Shown: piece after piece, positions 50,149 through 59,821 of the stretch
Layout: each line of letters begins with the position of its first letter
How positions within the stretch are numbered: the stretch's first letter is position 1
Assembly (NCBI RefSeq): GCF_000214665.1
Contig: NC_015572.1
Coordinates: 4,774,001 to 4,838,000 of the forward strand
Direction of reading: 5' to 3'
Source: Methylomonas methanica MC09
Lineage (GTDB): Bacteria > Pseudomonadota > Gammaproteobacteria > Methylococcales > Methylomonadaceae
Length of the DNA: 64,000 bases
Program-made: the position numbers and the translations under genes
The notes under the pieces: model-generated
The model's database searches: none
Told to the model about the DNA's origin: nothing
Seen by the model: the letters and a program-made list of their open reading frames with translations, nothing else

Positions 50149-51486
50149 GTGAAATTCGATGAACATCCCACCGTCCTTCGGTACCGAGAAGCCATTTCCC
50201 AAGACCCAATCAAGGATAAACAATTCCTGACGGTCTCCCGGTTGCGACAATTGGCGCTGGAAGCCGGAGCGGACGATGCCGGCTGCGTCAGCCTGAATCG
50301 AAGCGAACTGGACGGACAAAGGTCAGATATCCTGCAAGCTTTCCCACAAGCCAAAACTTTGTTGAGCTTCGTCTACCGCATGAATCGGGAAAACATACGC
50401 AGCGCTTCCCGCTCCGTTGCAAACCTGGAATTTCATCATAGCGGCGATGAGGTGAACGACATCGCCAGGCGTATCGTCAAAAGCCTGGAGAAACAGGGTA
50501 TCCCGGCGATCAATCCCGCGATGGGCTTTCCGATGGAAACCGAACGCTGGCCCAACAAAATGTGGGTAATCTCCCATAAACCGGTTGCAGAGGCGGCTGG
50601 TCTGGGGCGTATCGGTCTTCATCGTAATGTCATTCACCCCGTTTTCGGCAACTTTATCTTGCTCGGCACCCTTGTATTGGATGCAGAAATTGACGAGGAA
50701 TCGCGCCCAATCGAATACAATCCTTGCCTGGAATGCAAGCTTTGTGTCGCCGCCTGTCCGGTGGGGGCGATAGCCGTTGATGGCCATTTCGACTTTTCCG
50801 CTTGTTATACCCACAACTATCGCGAGTTCATGGGCGGATTCACCGACTGGGTTGAAACAATTGTCACCAGCCGCAATACCAAGCAATATCGGCAAAAGAC
50901 CAACGATGCCGAGTCGGTTTCAATGTGGCAAAGCCTGTCGTTCGGAGCCAATTACAAGGCGGCTTATTGCTTGGCAGTATGTCCGGCGGGCGACGATGTC
51001 ATTGGCCCGTTCTTAAACGACAAGAAAGAATTTATCAAACGACTGGTTCGCCCACTGCAAGATAAGCAAGAAACGGTTTACGTGGTAGCCAAATCCGACG
51101 CGGAAGATCATGTGATTCGCCGCTTTCCGCAGAAGAAGGTCAAACGGGTCAATAACAGTCTAAGGCCGACATCGATAGACGCGTTTCTGAAAGGACTTCC
51201 CCACGTTTTCCAAAAAGGAAAATCGGCTAAGCTCAACGCAACCTACCATTTTACATTTACCGGTACCGAAAACATCCACGCCACCGTTATTATTCACGAC
51301 CGACAACTGAAAGTTCTGCAGGGGCACACCGGGTATCCGGATTTTCAGCTCACAGCAGACAGTAAGACCTGGCTGGCATTTCTCGCCAAGGAAAAGCGTC
51401 TTGCCTGGGCACTGATACAACGAAAGATCAGATTCAAAGGGCCTCCCGGCATGTTGTTGGCCTTCGGACGCTGCTTCCTTGCCTAA
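50149..51486 (+). CDS. Fe-S protein with QueG-like ferredoxin core and C-terminal SCP2 domain
   Basis: The 445-residue protein has an N-terminal region like the reductive dehalogenase/epoxyqueuosine reductase group (LRQLALEAGADDAGCVSLNRSEL, then AEAAGLGRIGLHRNVIHPVFGNFILLGTLVLDAE). A [4Fe-4S] motif CLECKLCVAACPVGAI follows, and a second cluster site is suggested by AAYCLAVCPAGDDVIGPF. The last 100 residues, LNATYHFTFTGTENIHATVIIHDRQLKVLQGHTG and onward, look like an SCP2 sterol-carrier fold. It is too different from QueG to be called epoxyqueuosine reductase. ACGGAG before the GTG at 50149 fixes the start. A redox step on a lipid-like substrate is a reasonable guess. Confidence 0.8.
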   Translation: MKFDEHPTVLRYREAISQDPIKDKQFLTVSRLRQLALEAGADDAGCVSLNRSELDGQRSDILQAFPQAKTLLSFVYRMNRENIRSASRSVANLEFHHSGDEVNDIARRIVKSLEKQGIPAINPAMGFPMETERWPNKMWVISHKPVAEAAGLGRIGLHRNVIHPVFGNFILLGTLVLDAEIDEESRPIEYNPCLECKLCVAACPVGAIAVDGHFDFSACYTHNYREFMGGFTDWVETIVTSRNTKQYRQKTNDAESVSMWQSLSFGANYKAAYCLAVCPAGDDVIGPFLNDKKEFIKRLVRPLQDKQETVYVVAKSDAEDHVIRRFPQKKVKRVNNSLRPTSIDAFLKGLPHVFQKGKSAKLNATYHFTFTGTENIHATVIIHDRQLKVLQGHTGYPDFQLTADSKTWLAFLAKEKRLAWALIQRKIRFKGPPGMLLAFGRCFLA

Positions 51487-52233
51487 CGCCCAAGGGCGAG
51501 GAAAAATTACCCTATCGGCAGGCGCTTTCACGCGGCCGTTCAACCAACCGCGGGCAAACAATGCGTTCAGCTGCCTGAATGCCTCGACATGGCTAGGGGT
51601 GCGGCAACCCATAGGATGACCTGCACCGCGTTGCGAAACAAACGGGCATGCCGGGATACCTCAGCCCTTCCAGGCCTTGACTATTGATACACGGGGTTAA
51701 AAGGGCTCAACTTAATTCCAATGTGTAATCGCTACCCATTCCCGTCGCGCCACTCGCGCTAAGCGTTTGATAAAATTCGGCCCGCTCATCCAATATCAAG
51801 ACGAAACAACAGGATAGGCTCGGCCGTAAGGTGCAATCTTAGGGCGTCAATAGGTGTAGCCTGCACCCGCACAGTTGGCTTTAAATCATTCGGCGTATTA
51901 CGCTATCGCCAATACGCCCTACGATGGCTAAAAATATGCGAAAAAGAGTAATGAATGCCAACCTGTATGTAAATTTGACCTACAAATACCTTCATGGTTA
52001 TAGTTTTTTTCGTTGCCTAGGGGGAACTTTACCCGCCTGCTTTACTACCCTGTCGATCCCGACCTGTTCCGCCGCCGTTGTTGCAGCGATTGTTGTTTTG
52101 CCCAACCCGCAGGCGGTAAACAACACGCACCGTTCGCGATTGGTGCGGTTCGTAAACTCACCGCAACCTACGCCTGCTTTTATCTGGACATTCGCCAAAT
52201 TGGAATCCGTATTGGATTTCATCGGAATACGCG
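51487..52233. other. Long intergenic stretch with a degenerate repeat
   Basis: These 747 bases have no supported gene. At about 51664-51827 they hold the first copy of a degenerate repeat whose second copy lies at 57853-58037. Small frames at 51924-52313 (plus) and 51998-52222 (minus) lack ribosome sites and are not called. Confidence 0.5.
51664..51827 (-). repeat. Degenerate direct repeat, copy A (possible gene remnant)
   Basis: Shared blocks with 57853-58037 include CTATTGAxACACG, CGCGCCACTCG, GTTTGAT and GATAGGCTC in the same order. On the minus strand both can be read as similar short peptides (VLILDERAEFYQTLSASGA here), so they may be remnants of one coding sequence. Confidence 0.6.
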
Positions 52234-53550
52234 TTAAAACTTGTAAATCGTTCGCAAGCGCAGGAAATCGTTGTTGCCCCAGCGACCGAATTGGGTATCT
52301 TCCGGACCGTTGAAAGACACGCCTTCCAGGTTGAAAAACAGATTATCGTTGGGCTTGTATTTAATGCCCGCGCTCAGGCTATAGTCCGTTTCGGCATTGC
52401 GCACACCCAAGGCATAATAACTCCATTCGTCGTTTTGCTTGAATTCGGTTTTTACTAGCACCGTATTGCGAAACAAGCGGGCTTTTCGGGATGAATAGCC
52501 AACCTTGTTCGCATCTGCAGAGGCCAAGGTTTCATCACCGCTCCATTGCACGCTCAACTTGGTTTCGGCAAATCCGATGGCTTCGGCCAGCGCATCGAAC
52601 TGGTAGCTTAAGCCTGCGGAATAACGAATGAAGTCCGCGTCTTTACCATCATAGGTTTGCTGATAAATCGCCTCTGCATAAAGCTTCCATTGGTCGATTA
52701 CCTTCAGCACACCCGCCGCGGTTGAGAAGGCCAACGGTTCTTGCTTGATGAACAGATTGGGATCGGCGGTGTTCAGCAGCGACGGATACAGCGATGGGCC
52801 ATGATGCGCCAAGCCGTAAAAATCATAGCCGGCCCGTGTGCCTTTATATTTGAGCAGGTAGCCCATGTTTTCCACCCGCACGGGATAGTATTTCTCTTCC
52901 AACGCGGTATTTTGCGCCAGAAAGGTGAATTGCGGATCGTCGCTTAAGCCAAACCAGCGGGAATTGTCCGTGGGTAAAAGGATTTTTTCATGAACCGGCA
53001 CCCATTTAAACGACAAGGTATCGTCGCCGATAAAATAATCGATGCCGGCCTGCCAAACACCCATTTTATAAGGCAGCGTCGGGTTGGACACATTGGTCAG
53101 ACCAAAGCGATCGACCGGTGAATATAACTCCGCAAATCCATTTTCAATATAATCCTTGCCCATCAAGAGCTCATAGTCGTCCGCATCATAGCGTAGCCAC
53201 AGCGTGTTGAAATCGGCATAACGGGGTTGACGGGTACGCTGACCCGGAAAGCGGACAATCCCCCGATATTCATCGTCCTGGGTCGAGTAGGTGGCGTAGG
53301 CGTCAAATCCCATCCGGATATTATCCAAAAGACTTGCCTGGGATTTCAGCGTGAACCGGCCTAAATAGGCGGCGTCGTCTTGATCCACTTGACGGCTGGC
53401 AGGTGCATCGAAATAGCCGGTGACCGACATATCCAGTTCATATTCCGCATTATCGTAAAAATCGGCCAACACGCCTTGCGCCTGCTCCGCGCAGACCTGA
53501 CTCGAGGCTGTGACCAGCGCGGCTAGCGTTAAGAAAACCGGCCTGTTCAC
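52234..53550 (-). CDS. Outer membrane beta-barrel protein (DUF1302-like)
   Basis: The 438-residue protein has a signal peptide cleaved near QVCA-EQ. The rest is rich in alternating aromatic and polar strands (LGRFTLKSQASLLDNIRMGFDAYATYS, FNTLWLRYDADDYELLMGKDYIENG, YSLSAGIKYKPNDNLFFNLEG) and ends in a terminal Phe (LRLRTIYKF), as needed for outer-membrane insertion. It overlaps the RND transporter gene by four bases. Barrels of this type often accompany LolA-like plus MMPL-type RND proteins, suggesting an envelope lipid or hydrophobe transport role. Confidence 0.82.
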   Translation of the reverse strand: MNRPVFLTLAALVTASSQVCAEQAQGVLADFYDNAEYELDMSVTGYFDAPASRQVDQDDAAYLGRFTLKSQASLLDNIRMGFDAYATYSTQDDEYRGIVRFPGQRTRQPRYADFNTLWLRYDADDYELLMGKDYIENGFAELYSPVDRFGLTNVSNPTLPYKMGVWQAGIDYFIGDDTLSFKWVPVHEKILLPTDNSRWFGLSDDPQFTFLAQNTALEEKYYPVRVENMGYLLKYKGTRAGYDFYGLAHHGPSLYPSLLNTADPNLFIKQEPLAFSTAAGVLKVIDQWKLYAEAIYQQTYDGKDADFIRYSAGLSYQFDALAEAIGFAETKLSVQWSGDETLASADANKVGYSSRKARLFRNTVLVKTEFKQNDEWSYYALGVRNAETDYSLSAGIKYKPNDNLFFNLEGVSFNGPEDTQFGRWGNNDFLRLRTIYKF

Positions 53551-56500
53551 GCATTCACCCTATGTTGTAGCAGTTTGCCGGTTTCCAAAAGGCGCTGGGC
53601 TAGAATCGTGTTGATATTGCGGTTTAGTTTTGCATGCAAGCGCGGATACAATCTCATGGCCGTATCGACTTTCTGGGGATCCAGGATGACCACTTTTAGC
53701 GGTTTGCCGGCTTTCGGCACCCGAATCGTCACACCTGAAGCCACACCTGCATAACCGGACTCGCCGAAGATCTCACCCAGCCCCAAACGGTCAATCAGTT
53801 TCTTGCGGCTGCCGTCGTGATGCACGATTTCAACTTCGCCTTCAATCACGATATACAACTCGGGCTGAACAGCGTTCTGTTCCACTAACACCGTACCGGG
53901 CTGGTATTCCTTGACCTGCGACATCAAAATGGCTCGCTTGATCTGGAACGGACTCATACCGCTAAATATCTCGCTTTGCGTCAGCACTTCCTTGCCGACG
54001 TTCAGTGCGATTACATCCCACAAACTGACCAATCGAAAACGTTTCAGCAAGATCGGCGTTAGCAATAAATCCGTGAGCATGGCGCCAAGCATGGTCAAGG
54101 CGGACAGTAAACCGAACTGGGTCAGAATATCAAAGCGGGAAAATACCAACATGGAAAAACCCACCGCCAGAGACAACGAGGTGGAAATGACCGGAATCGC
54201 CTCGGCCCGAATCGATCGCCTGGCTGCCGCGGCTTGATCGCCGTCGATTCGGCATTCCCTGTTATAGGTGCTCAGGATATGGATGGTATCGTCAATGGCG
54301 ATACCAATGGCGATGACGGCGACAATCGCAGTTGCGGGATTAAGCGGGATACCGGTCAGCCCCATGACACCGAACATCACAACGATGGGGATGATATTGG
54401 GGATCAAGGATACGAACCCCGCCGTTAATGACGAATACAGCAAGGACATCAACAGAAAAATAACGAAAATGAGCAATGCCAACGACCAGAATTGATTGAT
54501 GAACAGCGAGTCGGCGGCTTTGTTCACCATCAGATTCTTACTGGTGAGATAAAATTTATTGCTAGCCCCCAAGTTATCCGTCAGCCACTGCGTCAAGTCT
54601 TTTAAATAAGCATTGATGTCTGTCGAATTGGACAGGTTATGCCGTACCACAAAGTTCGCTTTGCGGTAATCGTGGCTGATAAAGCGCTCGATATCATTGC
54701 GCTGGAACAGCATGTAATATTGCTCCGCCAGATCGCGGGTTTCGGGAATGGTGTAGTAGGCAGGGTCGCCATGATGCATTTCCCGATTGACCAGATTTAA
54801 AAAATGGTTAATCGACAGGATGTTGTCGTAAATGCCTTGTCCGAGCATGAAGTTTTCAATGTTCTGCAATTTGGCCAGCTGTTCCGGGTCTTTAAAATCC
54901 CGCCCCTGCGCGGCTTCCACTGTCAGGAAAAAAACCTGCATGCCGGCCAAATTGTCATGCAACTGCGCGGCATTTTTAACGATCGGGTTATCCGCCTTAA
55001 AAAAGGACATGGGGTCGTTGCTGGAGGTTAGTTGCAATGCGGAGGCGGCGAATAAACAGGTGGTGATAATAACCGTGCCGACAATTTTTTTCTGATGCCG
55101 ATCGGACGCCTGCTCCAGAATACGTAGAAACTTTGCAAACCAACCTTGGGTCAGGTTCATGTCAACATTGATCGGTGACTGACGCGGACCGAAAAAGCGC
55201 AATAACAGCGGAAGCACCAAAATAGTCGCAACCAGATTGGCGAACATGGCAAAGGCACTGGTGATAGCGAACGAGCGCAACAAACTGATATCGCTGATAC
55301 TGTTCGACAAAAAACCAATAATAGTCGTGAAAGACGTGATGAAAATCGGCAGCCCGACGTGAATAGCCATAAAGCGAATCGCCGGAAAACGCGGCTCTGT
55401 CTGGTCTTTATTCAGTCCCTGCAAATAAGCCGATAACATATGGGTGTCTTCGGTGGAACCGATGACGATGACCAGACCCGGCAGGATGGCGGTTAAAAAA
55501 TTCAAGGGAATATCCGCCAAGCCCATAAAGCCGAACATCCAGACTATGCTCAAGCCCGAGGTGACCAGCGGTAAAACGGCAGCGACTGGTGTGCGCAACA
55601 TCAGCATGATGCTGATGACCAACGTGCCCACCGTTAGCGGAATCATCATCGTCAAATCGTCCAGCATGCTTTCTTCAATATCGACGTTGAGCCGCGGCGC
55701 GCCGATCTGAAACACGTTGTTGAAATGCGCTGTCAACGGCTGAATGGTTTCTTCTATACGCCTGTATGCCTCGCGATTGAATTCCGACTCGTTCATGGTG
55801 GCACGCAAGGTAACGGTAATCGTGCTGATTTTGCCATCGGCCGAAAGCTGATTCTTTTTCAGTAGCGGACTGTATAAGGCGTTATCTTTGATTTTTTGCA
55901 ATTCCTCGACGGTTTCCGGAATGTAATCAATCAGCGGCCCCAGTTCCAGGCCAAACTCGCTATCGCGAATACTCAAGGTGGTATTCAAGCTCTCGACTTT
56001 TTCGACAATATCCAGATTTTTTAAGGCATAGGTAACGTCATCGATGACTTGCAGATTTTCCGCTGTGAACAGATCCGGACTTTGAAAATAGATCAGCGTA
56101 ATGTTGTCCGAACCGAATGCCTTTACTACGTCCTGATACACCGGATAAATCGGGTCATGTGGATTCAGCATACTGTCGTAGCTGGTATCGATTTTAGGGT
56201 TCTGCAGTGCGAATAGGCTGGCGATAGTCAGAAACAGCACGAATAACAGACTGATGACCGGTCTGCGCGCACCGAAGGTCATGGTGCGTTCGATAAACAG
56301 GTTATGGTCAACGACATGACGCCCCTGATCTCTCGGTTCAAGCGTTTTTTGCTTGAGCGAAACATTACCGACAATGGTTTGATCGTCGACCGGCATCGAC
56401 TCGGTAAAATCCGTCGCGGTATTTCTTGATTCATTCCGAGCGGACGCGGGAAAATTGATAGCGATATCCAAGGTCGCGAAGCGGACTCGATCCGCCGGCT

Positions 56501-56798
56501 TTAGCTGCTGCGGCTGATTGGGCGGCAGCCGAGAACCGTTGACGAAGGTACCGTTTTGCGAGCCCAGGTCGGTCAGAAACAGGCGCTGCTCGGTATCGAG
56601 GTGAAGGCGGCAATGCTGCCGCGAGAGCAAGCTTTCCGGAATGTTGATATCAGGCGCATCCACGCCCCTGCCAATGCAAATACCGTTTGCCGTCTGTAAC
56701 AAAGAACTCGATAAGATCGCACTCTTAAAATCATCGTTAAGCGAGTAATTAATTGTCCAGTCGTTGCCTGGCGCGAGTTGGGTTTGGTCGTCTGACAT
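53547..56798 (-). CDS. FHA-RND (MMPL-like) transporter-cNMP-binding fusion protein
   Basis: The 1083-residue protein joins three modules. Residues about 35-110 form an FHA domain: GR at 43-44, SRQH at 59-62 and NGTFVNG at 82-88, the phosphothreonine-binding layout. Residues about 175-930 are an RND transporter of the MMPL/HpnN kind, with two sets of membrane helices (RPVISLLFVLFLTIASLFAL; GLVIVIGSTEDTHML; VAVIAIGIAIDDTIHILS) and two periplasmic domains. Residues about 945-1075 are a cyclic-nucleotide-binding domain (YQPGTVLVEQNAVQPELYIVIEGEVEI, LGEIFGESGYAG). Such control by both phosphopeptide and nucleotide binding in one transporter is rare. It lies between the LolA-like and barrel genes. 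Confidence 0.9.
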   Translation of the reverse strand: MSDDQTQLAPGNDWTINYSLNDDFKSAILSSSLLQTANGICIGRGVDAPDINIPESLLSRQHCRLHLDTEQRLFLTDLGSQNGTFVNGSRLPPNQPQQLKPADRVRFATLDIAINFPASARNESRNTATDFTESMPVDDQTIVGNVSLKQKTLEPRDQGRHVVDHNLFIERTMTFGARRPVISLLFVLFLTIASLFALQNPKIDTSYDSMLNPHDPIYPVYQDVVKAFGSDNITLIYFQSPDLFTAENLQVIDDVTYALKNLDIVEKVESLNTTLSIRDSEFGLELGPLIDYIPETVEELQKIKDNALYSPLLKKNQLSADGKISTITVTLRATMNESEFNREAYRRIEETIQPLTAHFNNVFQIGAPRLNVDIEESMLDDLTMMIPLTVGTLVISIMLMLRTPVAAVLPLVTSGLSIVWMFGFMGLADIPLNFLTAILPGLVIVIGSTEDTHMLSAYLQGLNKDQTEPRFPAIRFMAIHVGLPIFITSFTTIIGFLSNSISDISLLRSFAITSAFAMFANLVATILVLPLLLRFFGPRQSPINVDMNLTQGWFAKFLRILEQASDRHQKKIVGTVIITTCLFAASALQLTSSNDPMSFFKADNPIVKNAAQLHDNLAGMQVFFLTVEAAQGRDFKDPEQLAKLQNIENFMLGQGIYDNILSINHFLNLVNREMHHGDPAYYTIPETRDLAEQYYMLFQRNDIERFISHDYRKANFVVRHNLSNSTDINAYLKDLTQWLTDNLGASNKFYLTSKNLMVNKAADSLFINQFWSLALLIFVIFLLMSLLYSSLTAGFVSLIPNIIPIVVMFGVMGLTGIPLNPATAIVAVIAIGIAIDDTIHILSTYNRECRIDGDQAAAARRSIRAEAIPVISTSLSLAVGFSMLVFSRFDILTQFGLLSALTMLGAMLTDLLLTPILLKRFRLVSLWDVIALNVGKEVLTQSEIFSGMSPFQIKRAILMSQVKEYQPGTVLVEQNAVQPELYIVIEGEVEIVHHDGSRKKLIDRLGLGEIFGESGYAGVASGVTIRVPKAGKPLKVVILDPQKVDTAMRLYPRLHAKLNRNINTILAQRLLETGKLLQHRVNA

Positions 56799-56904
56799 AA
56801 ATCAATCCGGTGCCTAAAAGACGGCTAAAAAAGCACCGATACAACACGGTGCTGGATGGCGGGTGGACAGGACTTTTATAATTTTCGCTATGGGTTCAGT
56901 GGAA

Positions 56905-57756
56905 TTAGCGCGTTAACAAACCCGAGACCACGGAACGTTCCTGGAAAAATTTCTCCTGCACATCGTCTTCGGCAAAGCTGCGGGATTCAACATGCGTGAT
57001 GGTTTGGTGCTGATTGGCGATGTGTTCCATAGTGCTGGTATTGGCCCGCCACATTTGATCTTTGATCTGTTCTAAATCGCTGTTGGTTTGGCGTTTGATG
57101 AGTTGCTCGCGCTTGTCGTAAAACTCGACCTGGGTGATAAAGAAATTGGCTTGTTTGATCCAGAATAAACGATAGCTGTAGCCGGATTCTTGCTTGGTAT
57201 CCGGGTCGGTCGGCACGGACTTAACGACATAATAGTTTTCGCCGTTGATGACCTGGTCTTCCAAGCGCTCATAGGCATAATTGTCTTTCGAGTCGGAGGC
57301 CAAATCTTCAAAGGTGTAATCGGTACCCATAAAGTAGTTTTTTTTGCCGCCCTTGGAAATGCGCTTCATATTTCTGCCGTAGGCCGGCAGGTAAAGCCAT
57401 TGGTCGTCGGCCGCGCTTTTTTTCTGCCAGGTTAATAAACTCACGCCTTTAATCCCGGCTGGCTCGGTAAATACGGTCAGAAAGCGGGTTTCCTCCTCAG
57501 ACATTTCCCGCTCAAAACGCTTCAACATCCGCTCTTCCCGATTACCCGATTTATCGATCAAGCTCATTTTTTTTAATTCGAATTCATAGGGTCGATCATG
57601 CCGCAAGGAAACTTCATCCAAAATTTCACGCCCCGTCCATTGCTTGTTAGGTGCTTGCGTTTCTGAATCGGGTAAAGTAGCACTGGATTCCTGAGCGGAA
57701 ACGCATTGAACGATGGAAAACAAAACAAATAGGGAAGCAGTCAGGAATGATTTCAT
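56905..57756 (-). CDS. LolA-like outer membrane lipoprotein-sorting protein
   Basis: The 283-residue protein has a signal peptide (FLTASLFVLFSIVQCVSA-QE). It has the LolA-like fold seen in partners of MMPL-type RND transporters: FELKKMSLIDKSGNREERMLKRFER, TRFLTVFTEPAGIKGVSLLTW, QWLYLPAYGRNMKRISKGGKKNYFMGTDYTFEDL and RLFWIKQANFFITQVEFYDK. The fold binds acyl chains or lipids in the periplasm. It is the first gene of the three-gene cassette with the RND fusion and the outer-membrane barrel, and it probably carries the cargo between them. Confidence 0.88.
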   Translation of the reverse strand: MKSFLTASLFVLFSIVQCVSAQESSATLPDSETQAPNKQWTGREILDEVSLRHDRPYEFELKKMSLIDKSGNREERMLKRFEREMSEEETRFLTVFTEPAGIKGVSLLTWQKKSAADDQWLYLPAYGRNMKRISKGGKKNYFMGTDYTFEDLASDSKDNYAYERLEDQVINGENYYVVKSVPTDPDTKQESGYSYRLFWIKQANFFITQVEFYDKREQLIKRQTNSDLEQIKDQMWRANTSTMEHIANQHQTITHVESRSFAEDDVQEKFFQERSVVSGLLTR

Positions 57757-58127
57757 GGTCTTTGAATTAGGTTGAATTGCGAGTCAAGGATAAAGCCCAG
57801 CCAAGATTAAGGTAAGAGCAACAAACCTTATAAAACACAGCCTAGCTCAAGAAGCCTTTCCAGGCTAGTTTGAGCCTTATCTATTGAGACACGAGTCTAA
57901 AAGAACTTAGTAAGTCCAAAGTGAAATCACCGCCCACTCGGGTTGTCTCGCTGCTCGCGCCACTCGGCCTAATTGTTTGATGGTTTTTTGCCTGTTCATC
58001 CGTTTTCAACACCAATGCAGTTTGATAGGCTCAGTCCAGCCTGATGTTAGCAGCGCTGTCATGTATAATTTGCGAAAAACGCCCTGCACGGGATGCCCTT
58101 TACTTTAAGACACTCACAGACATTGCC
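57757..58127. other. Intergenic stretch with the second degenerate repeat
   Basis: This 371-base gap holds repeat copy B and the upstream region of pepA. No further gene is supported; the frame from 58044 is only an upstream extension of pepA. Confidence 0.5.
57853..58037 (-). repeat. Degenerate direct repeat, copy B (possible gene remnant)
   Basis: Same orientation as copy A at 51664-51827. On the minus strand it reads as ALVLKTDEQAKNHQTIRPSG and onward, similar to copy A. The two copies flank the three-gene RND cassette. Confidence 0.6.
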
Positions 58128-59612
58128 ATGGACTATTCTATAGAAAGCGTAACCTTAGACAAACTGCAAAGCGACTGTCTACTGGTCGGCGTGTATGAAA
58201 ATAAACAACTCAGCCCTTCCGCTGCCGCGTTGGACGGCCTATGCGACGGCCTGATCGGCAAGCTCATCGCACGAGGCGACATCAAAGGCAAAAACGCCGA
58301 AACCCTGTTAATCAATAACCTGCCCATCGAGAATATTCAACGCGTGGTATTGGTGGGCTTTGGCGAACACGGCAAACTTTCCCGTAAACAATTCCGCAAA
58401 GCCCTGGCCGCGGCGACTAAAGTCTTAAAAGACAGCAAAGTCAAAAGCGCCGGCGCGGCATTATTGGATATCGAACTGGCCCAAACCGACGCTCAATGGC
58501 TGGCGCGGCAGATCGTGGAAGTGGTGAATGACGGCTTGTACCAATATACCTCCACCAAGCAATGCGACGATAAAATTCAATTGCAGACACTGACCCTGAT
58601 CAGCAACGAGGCCAACAAAGCACTGGCGGAAACCGGCTTGGCACAAGGCATCGCCATTGGGCAAGGCATGGCCTTGACCAAACAACTGGCCGACCTGCCC
58701 GGTAATATCTGCACACCGACCTATCTGGCCGAACAAGCCTTGGTGCTTGCCGGCCAGCACGACAAACTGACTTGCGATATTCTGGAAGAAAGCGATATGG
58801 AGGCCCTGGGCATGGGCGCCTTTTTGTCGGTATCGCGCGGCAGCCGGCAACCGGCCAAACTGATTTGTCTGGACTATCAAGGCAGCGACGCGCATGCCAA
58901 GCCAATTGTACTGGTCGGCAAAGGCCTGACCTTCGACGCCGGCGGCATTTCCTTGAAACCCGGTGCCGGCATGGACGAAATGAAATACGACATGTGCGGC
59001 GGCGCCAGCGTGCTGGGCATCTTGCGCGCCGCCAGCATGCTGAACCTGCCGCTGAATATCGTCGGCCTGATTCCGTCCTCGGAAAACCTGCCGGACGGCA
59101 ACGCCAATAAACCCGGCGACATCCTCACCAGCATGGCCGGCAAAACCATCGAAGTGTTGAACACCGACGCCGAAGGCCGGCTGATCCTCTGCGACACGCT
59201 GACCTACGCCAAAAAGTACGATCCGGAAGTGGTCATCGACATGGCCACCCTGACCGGCGCCTGCATCGTGGCCCTGGGCCGGGTACCCAGCGGCTTGTTC
59301 GGTAACGACGACAAACTCTGCAACGATTTACTCGTCGCCAGCGAAACCGCCTGCGACCCGATCTGGCGTATGCCGATTTGGGAAGAATACCAGGAACAGC
59401 TTAAATCCAATTTCGCCGACTTGGCCAACATCGGCGGCCCGGACGGCGGCAGTATTACCGCGGCGGTGTTTTTATCCAAATTCGCGGAAAAATACCGCTG
59501 GGCGCACATCGACATTGCTGGCACCGCCTGGCGCACCGGCGCCAACAAAGGCGCCACCGGCCGACCGGTGGCCTTGCTGAGCCAATATTTAATCGACCGC
59601 GCAACCGCATGA
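58128..59612 (+). CDS. pepA: Leucyl aminopeptidase PepA
   Basis: PepA is a hexameric Zn/Mn aminopeptidase (M17) and in some bacteria also a DNA-binding protein. From the ATG at 58128 it has 494 residues, the family length. [36 protein letters not shown] and [26 protein letters not shown] contain the metal ligands and the NTDAEGRL signature. [20 protein letters not shown] follows. The stop overlaps the next small gene by four bases (ATGA). The first 28 codons of the longer open frame are not part of the family. Confidence 0.96.
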   Translation: MDYSIESVTLDKLQSDCLLVGVYENKQLSPSAAALDGLCDGLIGKLIARGDIKGKNAETLLINNLPIENIQRVVLVGFGEHGKLSRKQFRKALAAATKVLKDSKVKSAGAALLDIELAQTDAQWLARQIVEVVNDGLYQYTSTKQCDDKIQLQTLTLISNEANKALAETGLAQGIAIGQGMALTKQLADLPGNICTPTYLAEQALVLAGQHDKLTCDILEESDMEALGMGAFLSVSRGSRQPAKLICLDYQGSDAHAKPIVLVGKGLTFDAGGISLKPGAGMDEMKYDMCGGASVLGILRAASMLNLPLNIVGLIPSSENLPDGNANKPGDILTSMAGKTIEVLNTDAEGRLILCDTLTYAKKYDPEVVIDMATLTGACIVALGRVPSGLFGNDDKLCNDLLVASETACDPIWRMPIWEEYQEQLKSNFADLANIGGPDGGSITAAVFLSKFAEKYRWAHIDIAGTAWRTGANKGATGRPVALLSQYLIDRATA

Positions 59613-59821
59613 TCCCGGAGACGGCATCGGCGCTGACATGCCCGCACTGCGGGCATACCAAAACCGAAATCATGCCGACAGACGCCTGCCTGTGGTTTTA
59701 CGAATGCGAGCATTGCCATACTCTGTTGCGGCCAAAAGCCGGCGACTGCTGCGTATTCTGTTCCTACGGCAGCGTTAAATGCCCGCCCCAACAAGCGTGC
59801 TGTAAGCCGTGCCCGAAGTAG
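59609..59821 (+). CDS. GDCCVxC-type small Cys-rich protein
   Basis: The 70-residue protein has [40 protein letters not shown] and a Cys-rich end (CCKPCPK). The [10 protein letters not shown] block defines a family of small metal-binding proteins of unknown role, often next to unrelated housekeeping genes. Its start overlaps the pepA stop (ATGA), and its end overlaps the holC start, so it is translated in the pepA-holC operon. Confidence 0.82.
   Translation: MIPETASALTCPHCGHTKTEIMPTDACLWFYECEHCHTLLRPKAGDCCVFCSYGSVKCPPQQACCKPCPK

Noticed and set aside
51924..52313. 129-codon plus-strand and 74-codon minus-strand frames
   Set aside because: Neither has a ribosome site or a recognisable domain, and part overlaps the 3' end of the beta-barrel gene.
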